In this document: one piece after another, positions 1 through 7,497 of the stretch | Position numbering within the stretch: the stretch's first letter is position 1 | Layout: each line of letters starts with the position of its first letter | Source: Rhodocyclaceae bacterium | GTDB lineage: Bacteria > Pseudomonadota > Gammaproteobacteria > Burkholderiales > Ga0077523 | Direction: 5' to 3' | NCBI GenBank assembly: GCA_020248405.1 | Contig: JADCHQ010000006.1 | Span: 248,001-312,000 of the forward strand | Length of the DNA: 64,000 nt | Program-made: the position numbers and the translations under genes | The notes under the pieces: model-generated | Told to the model about the DNA's origin: nothing | Database searches by the model: none | The model's input: the letters and a program-made list of their open reading frames with translations, nothing else

Positions 1-537
1 GTCTACAAGGACGAGGGCCTGCCCGCCCTGCGCGCGTGGCTGGAGGCAGCGCTGCTAAACCCCATGCGCTTCGAGGAGCGGCTCATCCCCGACGAGCGCC
101 CGGTCATCGAAGAAACCCTGCGCGAGCTGGTGGACCATCGCGGCTGCCACCTGGTGCTCACCACCGGCGGCACGGGCCCCGCGCCGCGCGATGTCACGCC
201 CGAGGCCACGCTGGCCGTGGGCGACCGCCTCATGCCCGGCTTCGGCGAGCAGATGCGCCAGATCAGCCTGAAGTTCGTCCCCACGGCCATCCTGTCGCGC
301 CAGGTGGCGGTCATCCGCGGCGGCGCGCTGGTGATCAACCTGCCCGGCCAGCCCAAGTCCATCCGCGAAACCCTCGAAGGCCTCAAGGGCGCCGCGGGTG
401 ATACCCTGGTGTCGGGCATCTTCGCGGCCGTGCCCTACTGCATCGACCTGATCGGCGGCCCCTACCTGGAAACCCGCGAAGAGGTGGTGAAGGCCTTCCG
501 CCCCAAGTCTGCGCTGCGCCGCAAGCCCGAGGGCTGA
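1..537 (+). CDS. mog: Molybdopterin adenylyltransferase (5' end cut by window)
   Basis: This is the C-terminal ~178 codons of a MoaB/Mog-fold protein; the first ~20 residues lie outside the window, since the visible part opens with VYKDEGLPAL, which in Mog follows the N-terminal strand. The family motif TTGGTGPAPRD (around residues 59-69 of the visible part) is the substrate-binding loop, and a second loop GQPKSIRETL is also typical. Mog activates molybdopterin with ATP before molybdate insertion, in the cytoplasm. It fits with the IorAB-type molybdenum hydroxylase at about 44.3-47.1 kb. MoaB is an alternative name for the fold, but the length and the GLPAL start fit Mog better. Confidence 0.88.
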   Translation, partial: VYKDEGLPALRAWLEAALLNPMRFEERLIPDERPVIEETLRELVDHRGCHLVLTTGGTGPAPRDVTPEATLAVGDRLMPGFGEQMRQISLKFVPTAILSRQVAVIRGGALVINLPGQPKSIRETLEGLKGAAGDTLVSGIFAAVPYCIDLIGGPYLETREEVVKAFRPKSALRRKPEG

Positions 538-540
538 ACC

Positions 541-570
541 CCCCGCGCCCGTCCGCTGGCGGACGCGGGG
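541..570. terminator. Strong GC hairpin between convergent genes
   Basis: GTCCGC/GCGGAC (551-556 and 559-564) is extended by CCCCGC/GCGGGG (541-546 and 565-570) with a four-base bulge. It sits just after the mog stop and before the convergent endolysin stop. There is no T-tract on either side, so it is at best a poor intrinsic terminator or a transcript-end stabiliser. Confidence 0.35.
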
Positions 571-580
571 ACCGCGACCG

Positions 581-1048
581 CTACGGGTACTTCGCCTTGG
601 GAGGCTCGAAGTGCGGACCGCGGATGAAGGCCTGCAGGCCCTGCTTCTTGCGACGGGCCACGTACTGGACCACGAGGTCTTCCGGCGACGCCGTGCTGGC
701 CGTGCAATCCGTGTCCCGCGCGCCACCCCAGCGCAGGGGAGTGCCCAACTCCCGAGCCGCGACGCGCACGGCATCGGCAATCACATAGATCGGCGGCCAC
801 TCCCAGCGCAGCTTGCCGTTGAGGACCGGAACAAGATCTACGGCATGGCCATTGAGGTGGCGCGAATCCATGGTCTGCAACGCCTTCGCGGCAATGAGCC
901 GCTGCTGTTCCTCCGGCGTGCGCAAACCGTCGTGCACGGATAAATCCTGCGCCGTCAACTCGATGGCGCGCTTGACCACGGCAACGAGGTCCGCATGGAC
1001 ACCCTTGAGCTCCTGAAGCGACTGCTTTCCGAGCGAGAACTGTGGCAA
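581..1048 (-). CDS. Phage-type endolysin, M15 L-alanyl-D-glutamate peptidase
   Basis: A 155-residue protein of the VanY/peptidase M15 family, the size and layout of phage endolysins that cut the L-Ala-D-Glu bond of peptidoglycan stems. The Zn-site motif SRHLNGHAVD (H and D ligands) and the C-terminal GPHFE (third His ligand) are intact, as is the LRWGG segment typical of phage lysins. No signal peptide or membrane anchor is visible, so release would need a holin, and none is encoded nearby. The start is TTG at 1048, preceded by GAGAGG. It is flanked by mog and an AT-richer gap. This looks like a phage remnant or a domesticated lysin; activity cannot be judged from sequence alone. Confidence 0.8.
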   Translation of the reverse strand: MPQFSLGKQSLQELKGVHADLVAVVKRAIELTAQDLSVHDGLRTPEEQQRLIAAKALQTMDSRHLNGHAVDLVPVLNGKLRWEWPPIYVIADAVRVAARELGTPLRWGGARDTDCTASTASPEDLVVQYVARRKKQGLQAFIRGPHFEPPKAKYP

Positions 1049-1413
1049 GGCGGCCTCTCAAGAAATGGAGGGTAGGTTTGGGGATGCGCTGTTGCGACAG
1101 CAGTAGCCAGTTTATTGTGCGTAAGCGCTGGTTGGCGATTGTGGGACTAAGGTGTTTTGTTACCTTCCTACTTATAAATGCACCCTGTCTCATGGGCTTT
1201 CGTTGGCATTTCTCCAGACAACGAGTGCACGAAGGTCTTTCCGTCAAACTTGCTTACTTCACCCGATGTCGGAACTGCAAGGCTACGCATTTCTCAGGCA
1301 ACCGCAACGTTCCGGACTCCGACAAACCTCCGTCAGCGCTCGGGCCGAAGCCGGTAGAAGCCTTTCTCGCCCATCTTACGGTGACAACAACCGGCCGGGC
1401 TGCCCCCGCCGCC
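1049..1413. other. Non-coding gap of lower GC, possible phage remnant
   Basis: There is no convincing gene in this stretch. Roughly 1070-1330 is visibly richer in A/T than the surrounding genes, with runs such as GTTTATTGTGCG and CTTATAAATGC. The short ORFs that cross it have atypical codon use. Together with the adjacent endolysin it suggests residual horizontally acquired DNA. It may also hold the endolysin promoter. Confidence 0.5.
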
Positions 1414-2745
1414 TCACGCCTCCGACACACCGGAGACCACCCCCCCCCTCGACTCCGCATCCGCCATCCGTGCGGCAGCCCGGCCGCGTTCGGGGTCGAT
1501 GCCGCGCAGGATGGCCAGGCCGGCCACGAAGAACCCGCCGGTCACCAGCATGGCCAGCCGGTGGTTGCCGCCCGACAGCCAGTTCACCAGCCCGTAGGTG
1601 ACGGGCCCCAGGATGGATGACAGTTTCACCGCCAGGCCCCACAAGCCGAAGAACTCGGCGCGGCGCGAGTCCGGGCTCAGGTAGCCCACCAGGGCGCGGC
1701 CGGCGGACTGGCTGGCGCCCAGGCACAGGCCCGCCAGGTTGGCGGTGATCCAGAAGGAGGCGCGCGTTTCGGACTGCCAGGCCAGCAACACCGTGAGCAG
1801 CCAGGCCGCCAGGGTCCAGGCCACGGTGCGCACGTGGCCCAGCCGGTCCTGCCACTGGCCGAAGGCGAAGGCACCCACGCTGGCGGTGACGTTCACCACC
1901 AGGATCAGCAGGATGGTGTCGGCGGTGGAAAACCCCATGGCCTGCTGGGCGTAGATGGCCGCCAGGGCAATCACCGTCTGCACGCCTGCCTGGTAGCACA
2001 GGATGCAGGCCAGAAAGCGCATCAGGTCGCGGTAGCGGCGCGCGTGGACGAGGGTATCGCGCAGGCGCGCGAAGGCCTGCCCATAGGCAACGGAGCCCGC
2101 CGGCGCGGGCACGGCGCGCTCGCGCATGAACAGAAAGGTGGGCAGGCTCGCCACCGCGAACAGCCCGGCGGTGATCAGCATGGTCACCGGCACGAAACTG
2201 GCCGCCGGCTGGCCCTGGCCCTGGGCCCAGGTGACGTAGCCCAGGCAGGCGCCCAGGCTCACCAGCCCGCCCAGGTAACCGAAGGCCCAGCCCCAGCCCG
2301 ACACGCGGCCCAGCGCCGAGCCCCGAGCCAGTTCCGGCAGGAAGGCCGCGATCAGGTTCTCGCCCGTGCCGAAGAAGTAGTTCGACACCACCAGCGCGAT
2401 CACCGCGTAGGCCACCTCGCCCGGACCCGCGCCGTACAGGGCAGCCGTGCCGGCCACGCACCCGGCCGTGGTGAGGGCGAGCAGCGGCTTCTTGGCGGCG
2501 TGGGCATCGGCCCACGCGCCCACCAGCGGCGCGGTGAACACGATGGCCGCGTAGGACACCGACAGCGCCAGCGTCCAGGCCAGCGTGGCCCAGGGCGCGT
2601 TGCCCGCCACCACCGCCACGAAATAGGCGTTGAAGATGGCCGTGATCACCACCGTGGTGTAGCCGGAATTGGCGAAGTCGTAGGCCGCCCAGGACACTAC
2701 CTCGCGGGTGCGAACGCCCTCGTTGAAATTGTCGGATAGCGCCAC
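1414..2745 (-). CDS. MFS transporter, UMF1/Atg22-like
   Basis: A 443-residue polytopic membrane protein with about 12 hydrophobic segments. The opening VVSWAAYDFANSGYTTVV, with an aromatic/Asp-Phe-Ala-Asn core, is characteristic of the UMF1 (Atg22-like) family of the major facilitator superfamily, and GAWADAHAAKK is the cytoplasmic loop 2-3 equivalent. It sits in the inner membrane; the substrate is unknown. It is the last gene of an operon after a D-aminoacylase and a class III CoA-transferase, so uptake or export of an acylated amino acid or organic acid is a reasonable inference. The start is GTG at 2745, eight bases after a GGAG ribosome binding site. Confidence 0.82.
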   Translation of the reverse strand: MALSDNFNEGVRTREVVSWAAYDFANSGYTTVVITAIFNAYFVAVVAGNAPWATLAWTLALSVSYAAIVFTAPLVGAWADAHAAKKPLLALTTAGCVAGTAALYGAGPGEVAYAVIALVVSNYFFGTGENLIAAFLPELARGSALGRVSGWGWAFGYLGGLVSLGACLGYVTWAQGQGQPAASFVPVTMLITAGLFAVASLPTFLFMRERAVPAPAGSVAYGQAFARLRDTLVHARRYRDLMRFLACILCYQAGVQTVIALAAIYAQQAMGFSTADTILLILVVNVTASVGAFAFGQWQDRLGHVRTVAWTLAAWLLTVLLAWQSETRASFWITANLAGLCLGASQSAGRALVGYLSPDSRRAEFFGLWGLAVKLSSILGPVTYGLVNWLSGGNHRLAMLVTGGFFVAGLAILRGIDPERGRAAARMADAESRGGVVSGVSEA

Positions 2746-2758
2746 GGGTCAGGCTCCT

Positions 2759-3976
2759 TCAGGGCGCCGCGCACGCGGCCGCGCCGCGTGCCACCAGCGC
2801 GTCGATGTCGGCATCCGCGAGGCCCGCGGCGCGCAGCACCTCGCGGGTGTGGGCCCCCAGGGGCGGCCCCGGCCAGCGGGTGCTCCCCGGGGTGCCGGAG
2901 AGCTTGGGCACGATGCCCGGCAGCGCCACGCTGCCCCCGCCCGGCAGCGCCACGCGCTCGAACATGCCGCGGGCGGCGTATTGCGGGTCGCGGACGATGT
3001 CGGCGATGTCGTAGATGCGGCTGGCCGGCACTTCGGCCGCTTCGAGCACGCGCAGCACCTCGTCGATGGGGCGGGCGCCGGTCCAGGCGGCGATCAGGCC
3101 GTCGATCTCGGCGGTGCGCGCCACCCGCCCCTCGTTGCGGGCCAGGGCCGGGTCCTGCGCCAGGTCCGGCCGGCCGATGGCGTCCATCAGGCGGCGGAAG
3201 ATGGCGTCGGCGTTGGCGCCGATCACCACGAAGCGGCCATCGCCCGTGGGGTAGGTGTTGGAGGGCACGATACCCGGCAGCGCGGCGCCGGTGCGGCCGC
3301 GCACGAAACCCTGGGCGTCGTACTCCGGCAGCAGGCTTTCCATGAGCCCGAACACCGCCTCGTAGAGGGCCACATCCACCACTTGGCCGCGGCCGCCGTT
3401 GACCTCGCGGTTGCGCAGCGCCGCCAACGCGCCAAAGGCGCCGTACAGCGCGGCAATGGAATCGCCGATGGAAACACCCACGCGCACCGGCGGCCGGTCG
3501 GGCTCGCCGGTGAGGTGACGCAGGCCGCCCATGGCTTCGCCGATGGCGCCGAACCCCGGGCGGTCGCGGTAGGGCCCGGTCTGGCCGTACCCCGACAGGC
3601 GCACCATCACCAGGCCGGGGTTCAGGGCCGACAGCCGCTCCCAGCCCAGCCCCCAGCGCTCCAGCGTGCCCGGGCGGAAGTTCTCCACCACCACGTCCAC
3701 ATCCGCGGCGATGCGCCGCGCGGCGTCCTGGGCCCCCGGGTCGCGCAGGTCCAGGGCCACGGAGCGCTTGTTGCGCCCCTGGGCAAACCACCAGAGCGAA
3801 GTGCCCTGGTGCATGCGCCGCCAGCTGCGCAGCGGGTCGCCGCCGTCGGGCGCCTCCACCTTGATCACCTCGGCGCCGAACTCCGCCAGCAGCCGGGCGC
3901 AGAACGGCCCTGCGATAAGCGTGCCCATCTCGAGCACGCGCACGCCGGCCAGCGGGCCGGCGGCCGGGGCGCTCAC
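2759..3976 (-). CDS. Class III (CaiB/BaiF family) CoA-transferase
   Basis: A 405-residue family III CoA-transferase. It begins with the family opening GVRVLEMGTLIAGPF, has KVEAPDGGDPLRSW near residue 40 and NKRSVALDLRDP near 70, and the catalytic Asp in GVSIGDSIAALYG (about residue 172), which forms the aspartyl-CoA intermediates. These enzymes move CoA between carboxylic acids in the cytoplasm. The chosen start is GTG at 3976 because it overlaps the TGA of the upstream deacylase gene in a GTGA, indicating translational coupling; the open frame continues upstream but without family similarity. The substrate is not predictable. Related alternatives are racemases of the AMACR type. Confidence 0.87.
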   Translation of the reverse strand: MSAPAAGPLAGVRVLEMGTLIAGPFCARLLAEFGAEVIKVEAPDGGDPLRSWRRMHQGTSLWWFAQGRNKRSVALDLRDPGAQDAARRIAADVDVVVENFRPGTLERWGLGWERLSALNPGLVMVRLSGYGQTGPYRDRPGFGAIGEAMGGLRHLTGEPDRPPVRVGVSIGDSIAALYGAFGALAALRNREVNGGRGQVVDVALYEAVFGLMESLLPEYDAQGFVRGRTGAALPGIVPSNTYPTGDGRFVVIGANADAIFRRLMDAIGRPDLAQDPALARNEGRVARTAEIDGLIAAWTGARPIDEVLRVLEAAEVPASRIYDIADIVRDPQYAARGMFERVALPGGGSVALPGIVPKLSGTPGSTRWPGPPLGAHTREVLRAAGLADADIDALVARGAAACAAP

Positions 3977-5649
3977 GCGTCGAAGCGGCGCAGCAGCCGC
4001 CCGGGCCGGGCGCCGGCTTCGCACAGGCCCTGGGCGTTGGCCACCCGCGCGCCATTGACCCACACGCCGTGCACACCCTTGCCGGGGGTGACCAGCCGCG
4101 ACGCGCCGCCCGGCAGGTCGGCACACCGGCGCGCTGGCCCTCGGCCCACGGTGGCAGGATCGAACAGCAGCAGATCGGCCGCCATGCCCGGTGCGATGCG
4201 GCCCCGCGCACCCATGCCGAAGGCATCCGCCGCATCGGCAGTAAGGCGGCGCACGGCACGCTCCAGCGGCATGACGCCCAGGTCGCGCGACCAGTGGCCC
4301 AGCAGGTGCAGGCCGAAGCCCGCATCGCACAGAAATTCCAGGTGCGCGCCCGCGTCCGACAGGGACACCAGCGCATCGGGGTCGCACAGCAGCCGGCCCA
4401 CGGCTTCCTCGTCGGCGTTGAGCAGGGTGGCGAAGAATTCCGTGGCCAGGTCCTCCGACAACGCCAGGTCGAGCAGCCAGTCGAAGGGGCGTACGCCAGC
4501 CTCGCGGGCACAGTCGGCCACGCTGCGGCCCTCGAAGCGGGTGTTGGCGGCATCGCGGGCCTTGAGCACGAACATCCGCTGCCACTCGCCGTTGAACAGC
4601 CGCCGGGCCCGCACCGACAGTTCGCGGTCGAGGGCATCGCGCAGCTCGGCGCTGCGCAGCAGGGCGAGGTAGTCGGCCCGGTCGTGCGCCTGCATGGCGG
4701 GCTGCCAGGCCTGCAAGCCCTCGAACACGTAGGGGGCCGCCAGGGTGAACTCGAAGGTGAGCGGGCAGGCCGACACGGCGCCGTACATGCGGTTGCCCCG
4801 GGCGCTGGCGGCGCGGATGGCGGCCATGTCCTCGAACACGCTCTCGGGTGTGGCGGCGCTGTGCAGCAACGCGGCAACGATGAAGGGCCGGCCGCTTCGC
4901 GCCGAGAGCGACTCGAGGAAGCTCATGGGCGTTTCGAAACCCTTGGTGATCATCAGCCGCCCATGGCTGCCCCGCAGGGTGTTGGCCAGCGCCTCCAGTT
5001 CACTCGCATCCGCCAGCCGCGAAGGCATGGGCACGCCGTGCTCGCCGTTGTGCTGCGGCGAGGCGGTGGTGGAAAACCCCACCGCGCCGGCTTCCATGGC
5101 GCCGGCCACCAGCGAGCGCATCTGCGCCACCTCGCCTTCGGTGGCAGCGCGGCGGGTGGCCTGCTCGCCCATCACCCAGGTACGCACCGAGGAGTGACCC
5201 ACGAAGGCCGCCACGTTGGGCACGGTGCCGCGGCGCTCCAGGGCATCGAGATACTCGGGGAAGGTTTCGAAGTCCCAGGCGATGCCGTTTTCCAGCGCTG
5301 GCAGGGGCATGCCTTCCACGTGCGTGAGATTGCGCATGGTGAGGCCGCGGTGCTCCGGACGGCAGGGCGCGATGGTGAAGCCGCAGTTGCCCATCACCAC
5401 GGTGGTGACCCCCAGCGAGGGAGAGGGCGAGAGCGCCGGATCCCACGTGATCTGGGCGTCGTAGTGGGTGTGGGTGTCGATGATGCCGGGCATGAGCGCC
5501 AGGCCCGCCGCGTTCACCGCCTCGCGGCCCGGCGCCAGACCCGGGCCCACGGCGGTGATGACGCCCTGGTGCACGGCGATGTCGGCGTGCACGGGCGGGG
5601 CGCCGCTGCCGTCGTAGAGGGTGGCGTCGTGGATGGTCAGGTCTTGCAT
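3973..5649 (-). CDS. N-acyl-D-amino-acid deacylase (D-aminoacylase family amidohydrolase)
   Basis: A 558-residue amidohydrolase of the D-aminoacylase/dihydroorotase-like family. Metal and catalytic landmarks are visible: DTHTHYDAQ (residues 58-66), the family Cys in MGNCGFT (residue 89), and the late SDAGAHLEF with the general base Asp. Such enzymes hydrolyse N-acyl-D-amino acids (or related amides) to the D-amino acid and a fatty or short-chain acid. It is the first gene of a three-gene minus-strand operon with a CoA-transferase (4-bp overlap) and an MFS transporter, which suggests that the released acid is activated to a CoA ester. Length and start (ATG 5649) agree with the family. The exact substrate is unknown. 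Confidence 0.85.
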   Translation of the reverse strand: MQDLTIHDATLYDGSGAPPVHADIAVHQGVITAVGPGLAPGREAVNAAGLALMPGIIDTHTHYDAQITWDPALSPSPSLGVTTVVMGNCGFTIAPCRPEHRGLTMRNLTHVEGMPLPALENGIAWDFETFPEYLDALERRGTVPNVAAFVGHSSVRTWVMGEQATRRAATEGEVAQMRSLVAGAMEAGAVGFSTTASPQHNGEHGVPMPSRLADASELEALANTLRGSHGRLMITKGFETPMSFLESLSARSGRPFIVAALLHSAATPESVFEDMAAIRAASARGNRMYGAVSACPLTFEFTLAAPYVFEGLQAWQPAMQAHDRADYLALLRSAELRDALDRELSVRARRLFNGEWQRMFVLKARDAANTRFEGRSVADCAREAGVRPFDWLLDLALSEDLATEFFATLLNADEEAVGRLLCDPDALVSLSDAGAHLEFLCDAGFGLHLLGHWSRDLGVMPLERAVRRLTADAADAFGMGARGRIAPGMAADLLLFDPATVGRGPARRCADLPGGASRLVTPGKGVHGVWVNGARVANAQGLCEAGARPGRLLRRFDA

Positions 5650-5793
5650 GGCGGATCTCCGGCTTGGATTCGATGGGCCGCGGTGGCGGCTCTGGGCGCC
5701 GCGATCCTGGCCGGCGGGGTGTCCGCGGCCAGGCTGTCCGCACCGGGGTGGCGGCAGCGGCGCAGGCGCGATGTTACGTCACGCATCGGCGGC

Positions 5794-5799
5794 TAGAAT
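5794..5799 (+). promoter_or_regulatory. Candidate -10 box TAGAAT
   Basis: TAGAAT lies 8 bases before the ATG of the small secreted protein gene. If used, transcription would start at or next to the ATG, giving a leaderless or nearly leaderless mRNA. No convincing -35 element is seen. The divergent deacylase operon starts at 5649. Confidence 0.35.
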
Positions 5800-5806
5800 C
5801 GCGGCC

Positions 5807-6082
5807 ATGCATGCTCTCCATCCCACGCGGCGCGCGGCTGGCGCGCTGGCCGCGGCGCTGGCCCTGGCCGGACCGGCCGCGGCCGCCGAAGGTCCGCAGC
5901 CCCCCGCGCCCCGCGACGCCGCCGAGAAGGTGCAGGAGGGCAACGTGAAGAACTGGATCGAGTACTACCAGCGCAGCCGGGGGTTGCCGCCAGCACCCCG
6001 GGGCCCGCAGGACGGCGCCGCGGCCGCGCCACCGGGGCAGCCGGCGCCAACGCCCCCGGCCACACCCGCACCAGGCCGCTAG
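5807..6082 (+). CDS. Small exported proline-rich protein, unknown function
   Basis: A 91-residue protein. The start at 5807 is chosen because it gives a clean Sec signal peptide: basic MHALHPTRR, hydrophobic AAGALAAALALAG, and an AAA-E cleavage site near residue 26. The mature part has a short helical stretch (EKVQEGNVKNWIEYYQRSR) and then a disordered Pro/Ala/Gln tail. I do not recognise the family. It is flanked by the divergent deacylase operon and the convergent YqhA-like gene. The tail composition and small size argue for a periplasmic accessory protein, but that is inference. Confidence 0.55.
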   Translation: MHALHPTRRAAGALAAALALAGPAAAAEGPQPPAPRDAAEKVQEGNVKNWIEYYQRSRGLPPAPRGPQDGAAAAPPGQPAPTPPATPAPGR

Positions 6083-6103
6083 GGCAGGCGCCAGCAGGAG
6101 CGC

Positions 6104-6703
6104 CTAGTGAGCCCGGTTGGAGGGCGGCATGGCGGGCGGAACGGCAGGCGGCGCCGCGGGCGCTGACTCTTCGGCATGGGAATCCTTGCCGTGGGTCAGG
6201 TACAGGGCCACACCCACCAGGGCGATGGCCCCGCCCAGGTAGAGCAGGTCGAGCACGTTCTGCATCTTCATGCGCACGGCGTGCTCGAACAGCTTGACGA
6301 TGAGGATCATGAGAATCACCTTGGCAAGGCGGTTCTTCAGGTCGTCGAGGCTTTCGATCACGAGGATGCGGCTTGAGGCCACCGAATGGCGGGCCTCGTC
6401 GATGTCGCTTACGAACAGTTCGTACAGGCCGAGGGCGAAAATGAACATCACGGCGGCCAGCAGGTAGCCGTCCACCATCTCCACCACATGGGTGATGGTG
6501 TTGTCGCGGATGTTGCGGCGCGCCTCTTCGGGCAGCGAGGTGTCGGCGTACTCCGCGATATGCGAAACGGCCAGCCAGACATCCACCGTGGTCATGAACA
6601 ACACCGCGACCGCCGCCGCCATGCTTGCCACCACGGCGATGACAATGACGAAGCGGCTGCGCCACAAGGCGCCTTCGAAGATTTTTTCGGCGAGTCGGGT
6701 CAT
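6104..6703 (-). CDS. YqhA-like UPF0114 inner-membrane protein
   Basis: A 199-residue protein of the UPF0114 (YqhA) family. It has four hydrophobic segments: one near residues 17-38, one near 78-97 (VDGYLLAAVMFIFALGLYEL), one near 128-142 and one near 150-168. The conserved charged segment SSRILVIESLDDLKNRLAKV lies between segments 2 and 3. The tail is Pro/Ala-rich and longer than in E. coli YqhA. The function of the family is unsettled. It is monocistronic, with a TATAAT-like box upstream, and convergent with the small secreted protein gene. Confidence 0.82.
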   Translation of the reverse strand: MTRLAEKIFEGALWRSRFVIVIAVVASMAAAVAVLFMTTVDVWLAVSHIAEYADTSLPEEARRNIRDNTITHVVEMVDGYLLAAVMFIFALGLYELFVSDIDEARHSVASSRILVIESLDDLKNRLAKVILMILIVKLFEHAVRMKMQNVLDLLYLGGAIALVGVALYLTHGKDSHAEESAPAAPPAVPPAMPPSNRAH

Positions 6704-6735
6704 GGCATGGGGGTCCGGGTTGCTCGGGCAGCCGG

Positions 6736-6741
6736 ATTATA
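6736..6741 (-). promoter_or_regulatory. Candidate -10 box TATAAT for the yqhA-like gene
   Basis: On the minus strand a perfect TATAAT lies 32 bases upstream of the ATG at 6703. A TTGCCG (6755-6760) is present but only 13 bp away, so the -35 element is weak or non-canonical. Confidence 0.45.
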
Positions 6742-6782
6742 GGCAGCGCCCGCCCGGCAACGGCGGGCGCGGCACATCCGCC

Positions 6783-6800
6783 GTGGTACCCCTTTACCAC
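6783..6800. promoter_or_regulatory. Perfect inverted repeat, candidate operator
   Basis: GTGGTA and TACCAC form a perfect 6-bp dyad separated by CCCCTT, in the divergent space between the yqhA-like gene and the cytochrome c gene. It lies about 60 bp before the cytochrome start. It could be a regulator site, but no regulator is known. Confidence 0.35.
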
Positions 6801-6860
6801 CCCCGGCGGGCCGACCAGCCTAGGATTTCAGGCCGTATCCCTGTCCGCGGAGCGCACCCC

Positions 6861-7232
6861 ATGAAACCCTCGCACCTGATCGCCGGCCTGCTGCTGGCAC
6901 TCACCCTTCCCGCGCTGGCCCAGGAGGATGCTGCGGCCCGCCGGCTTGCCCTCAATCACTGCGGCGCCTGCCACTCCTTCGGCGAGGGCGAGGCGGCGCG
7001 CCAGGGGCCGAACCTGCACGGCATCACTCAGCGGCCAGCCGGTTCCGCCGAGGGGTTTGCCTACTCCGAGGGATTCCGCAAGGCGCTCGCCGGGCGCAAG
7101 TGGGACGCCGCGCTGCTCGACCTCTGGCTTGCCGATCCCCAGGCAGTGGCGCCGGGGACGGTGATGCTCTACCGCCAGGACGATGCGGACAAGCGCGCGC
7201 AGTTGGTGCGCTTCGTGGAATCGCTGCAGTAA
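6861..7232 (+). CDS. Periplasmic class I c-type cytochrome
   Basis: A 123-residue monoheme cytochrome c. The signal peptide MKPSHLIAGLLLALTLPALA is followed by a single haem-binding motif CGACH (CxxCH) and, later, a GPNLHGI segment typical of class I cytochromes. The axial Met is most likely in PGTVMLYR. The start at 6861 is chosen because it gives the signal peptide; the longer frame upstream has no coding character. It would be exported and matured in the periplasm as an electron carrier. The partner enzyme is unknown; the neighbours give no clue. Confidence 0.85.
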   Translation: MKPSHLIAGLLLALTLPALAQEDAAARRLALNHCGACHSFGEGEAARQGPNLHGITQRPAGSAEGFAYSEGFRKALAGRKWDAALLDLWLADPQAVAPGTVMLYRQDDADKRAQLVRFVESLQ

Positions 7233-7281
7233 CGCGCCGTGCGGGGCCATGAGCGTGGACAGCCTCCGCGCTCGCGGCCCC

Positions 7282-7307
7282 AAAAAAGACCCGCCGGAAG
7301 GCGGGTC
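7282..7307 (-). terminator. Rho-independent terminator (minus strand)
   Basis: A perfect 8-bp stem GACCCGCC/GGCGGGTC (7288-7295 and 7300-7307) with a GGAA loop is followed on the minus strand by six Ts (7282-7287). It would end transcripts coming from the enolase-superfamily gene (stop at 7498), leaving a ~190-nt untranslated tail, or the transcript of a separate small RNA. Confidence 0.8.
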
Positions 7308-7497
7308 GCAAGTCACGGAGGACCTCAGTGGGCGCGTCTCGCAGCACGCTGCAGGACACTCCACCGCATGTCCTGTTAGCAATTGGCAAGCCAGCCTTGA
7401 CGGGCTTTACTTTCAGGGAGTTACGGGCAACGCCCGCGCCACACCAAGTTGATTTTCGTGCCGGCGCCCCCAGCCCCGCACCACAATGGGGCCTTCA

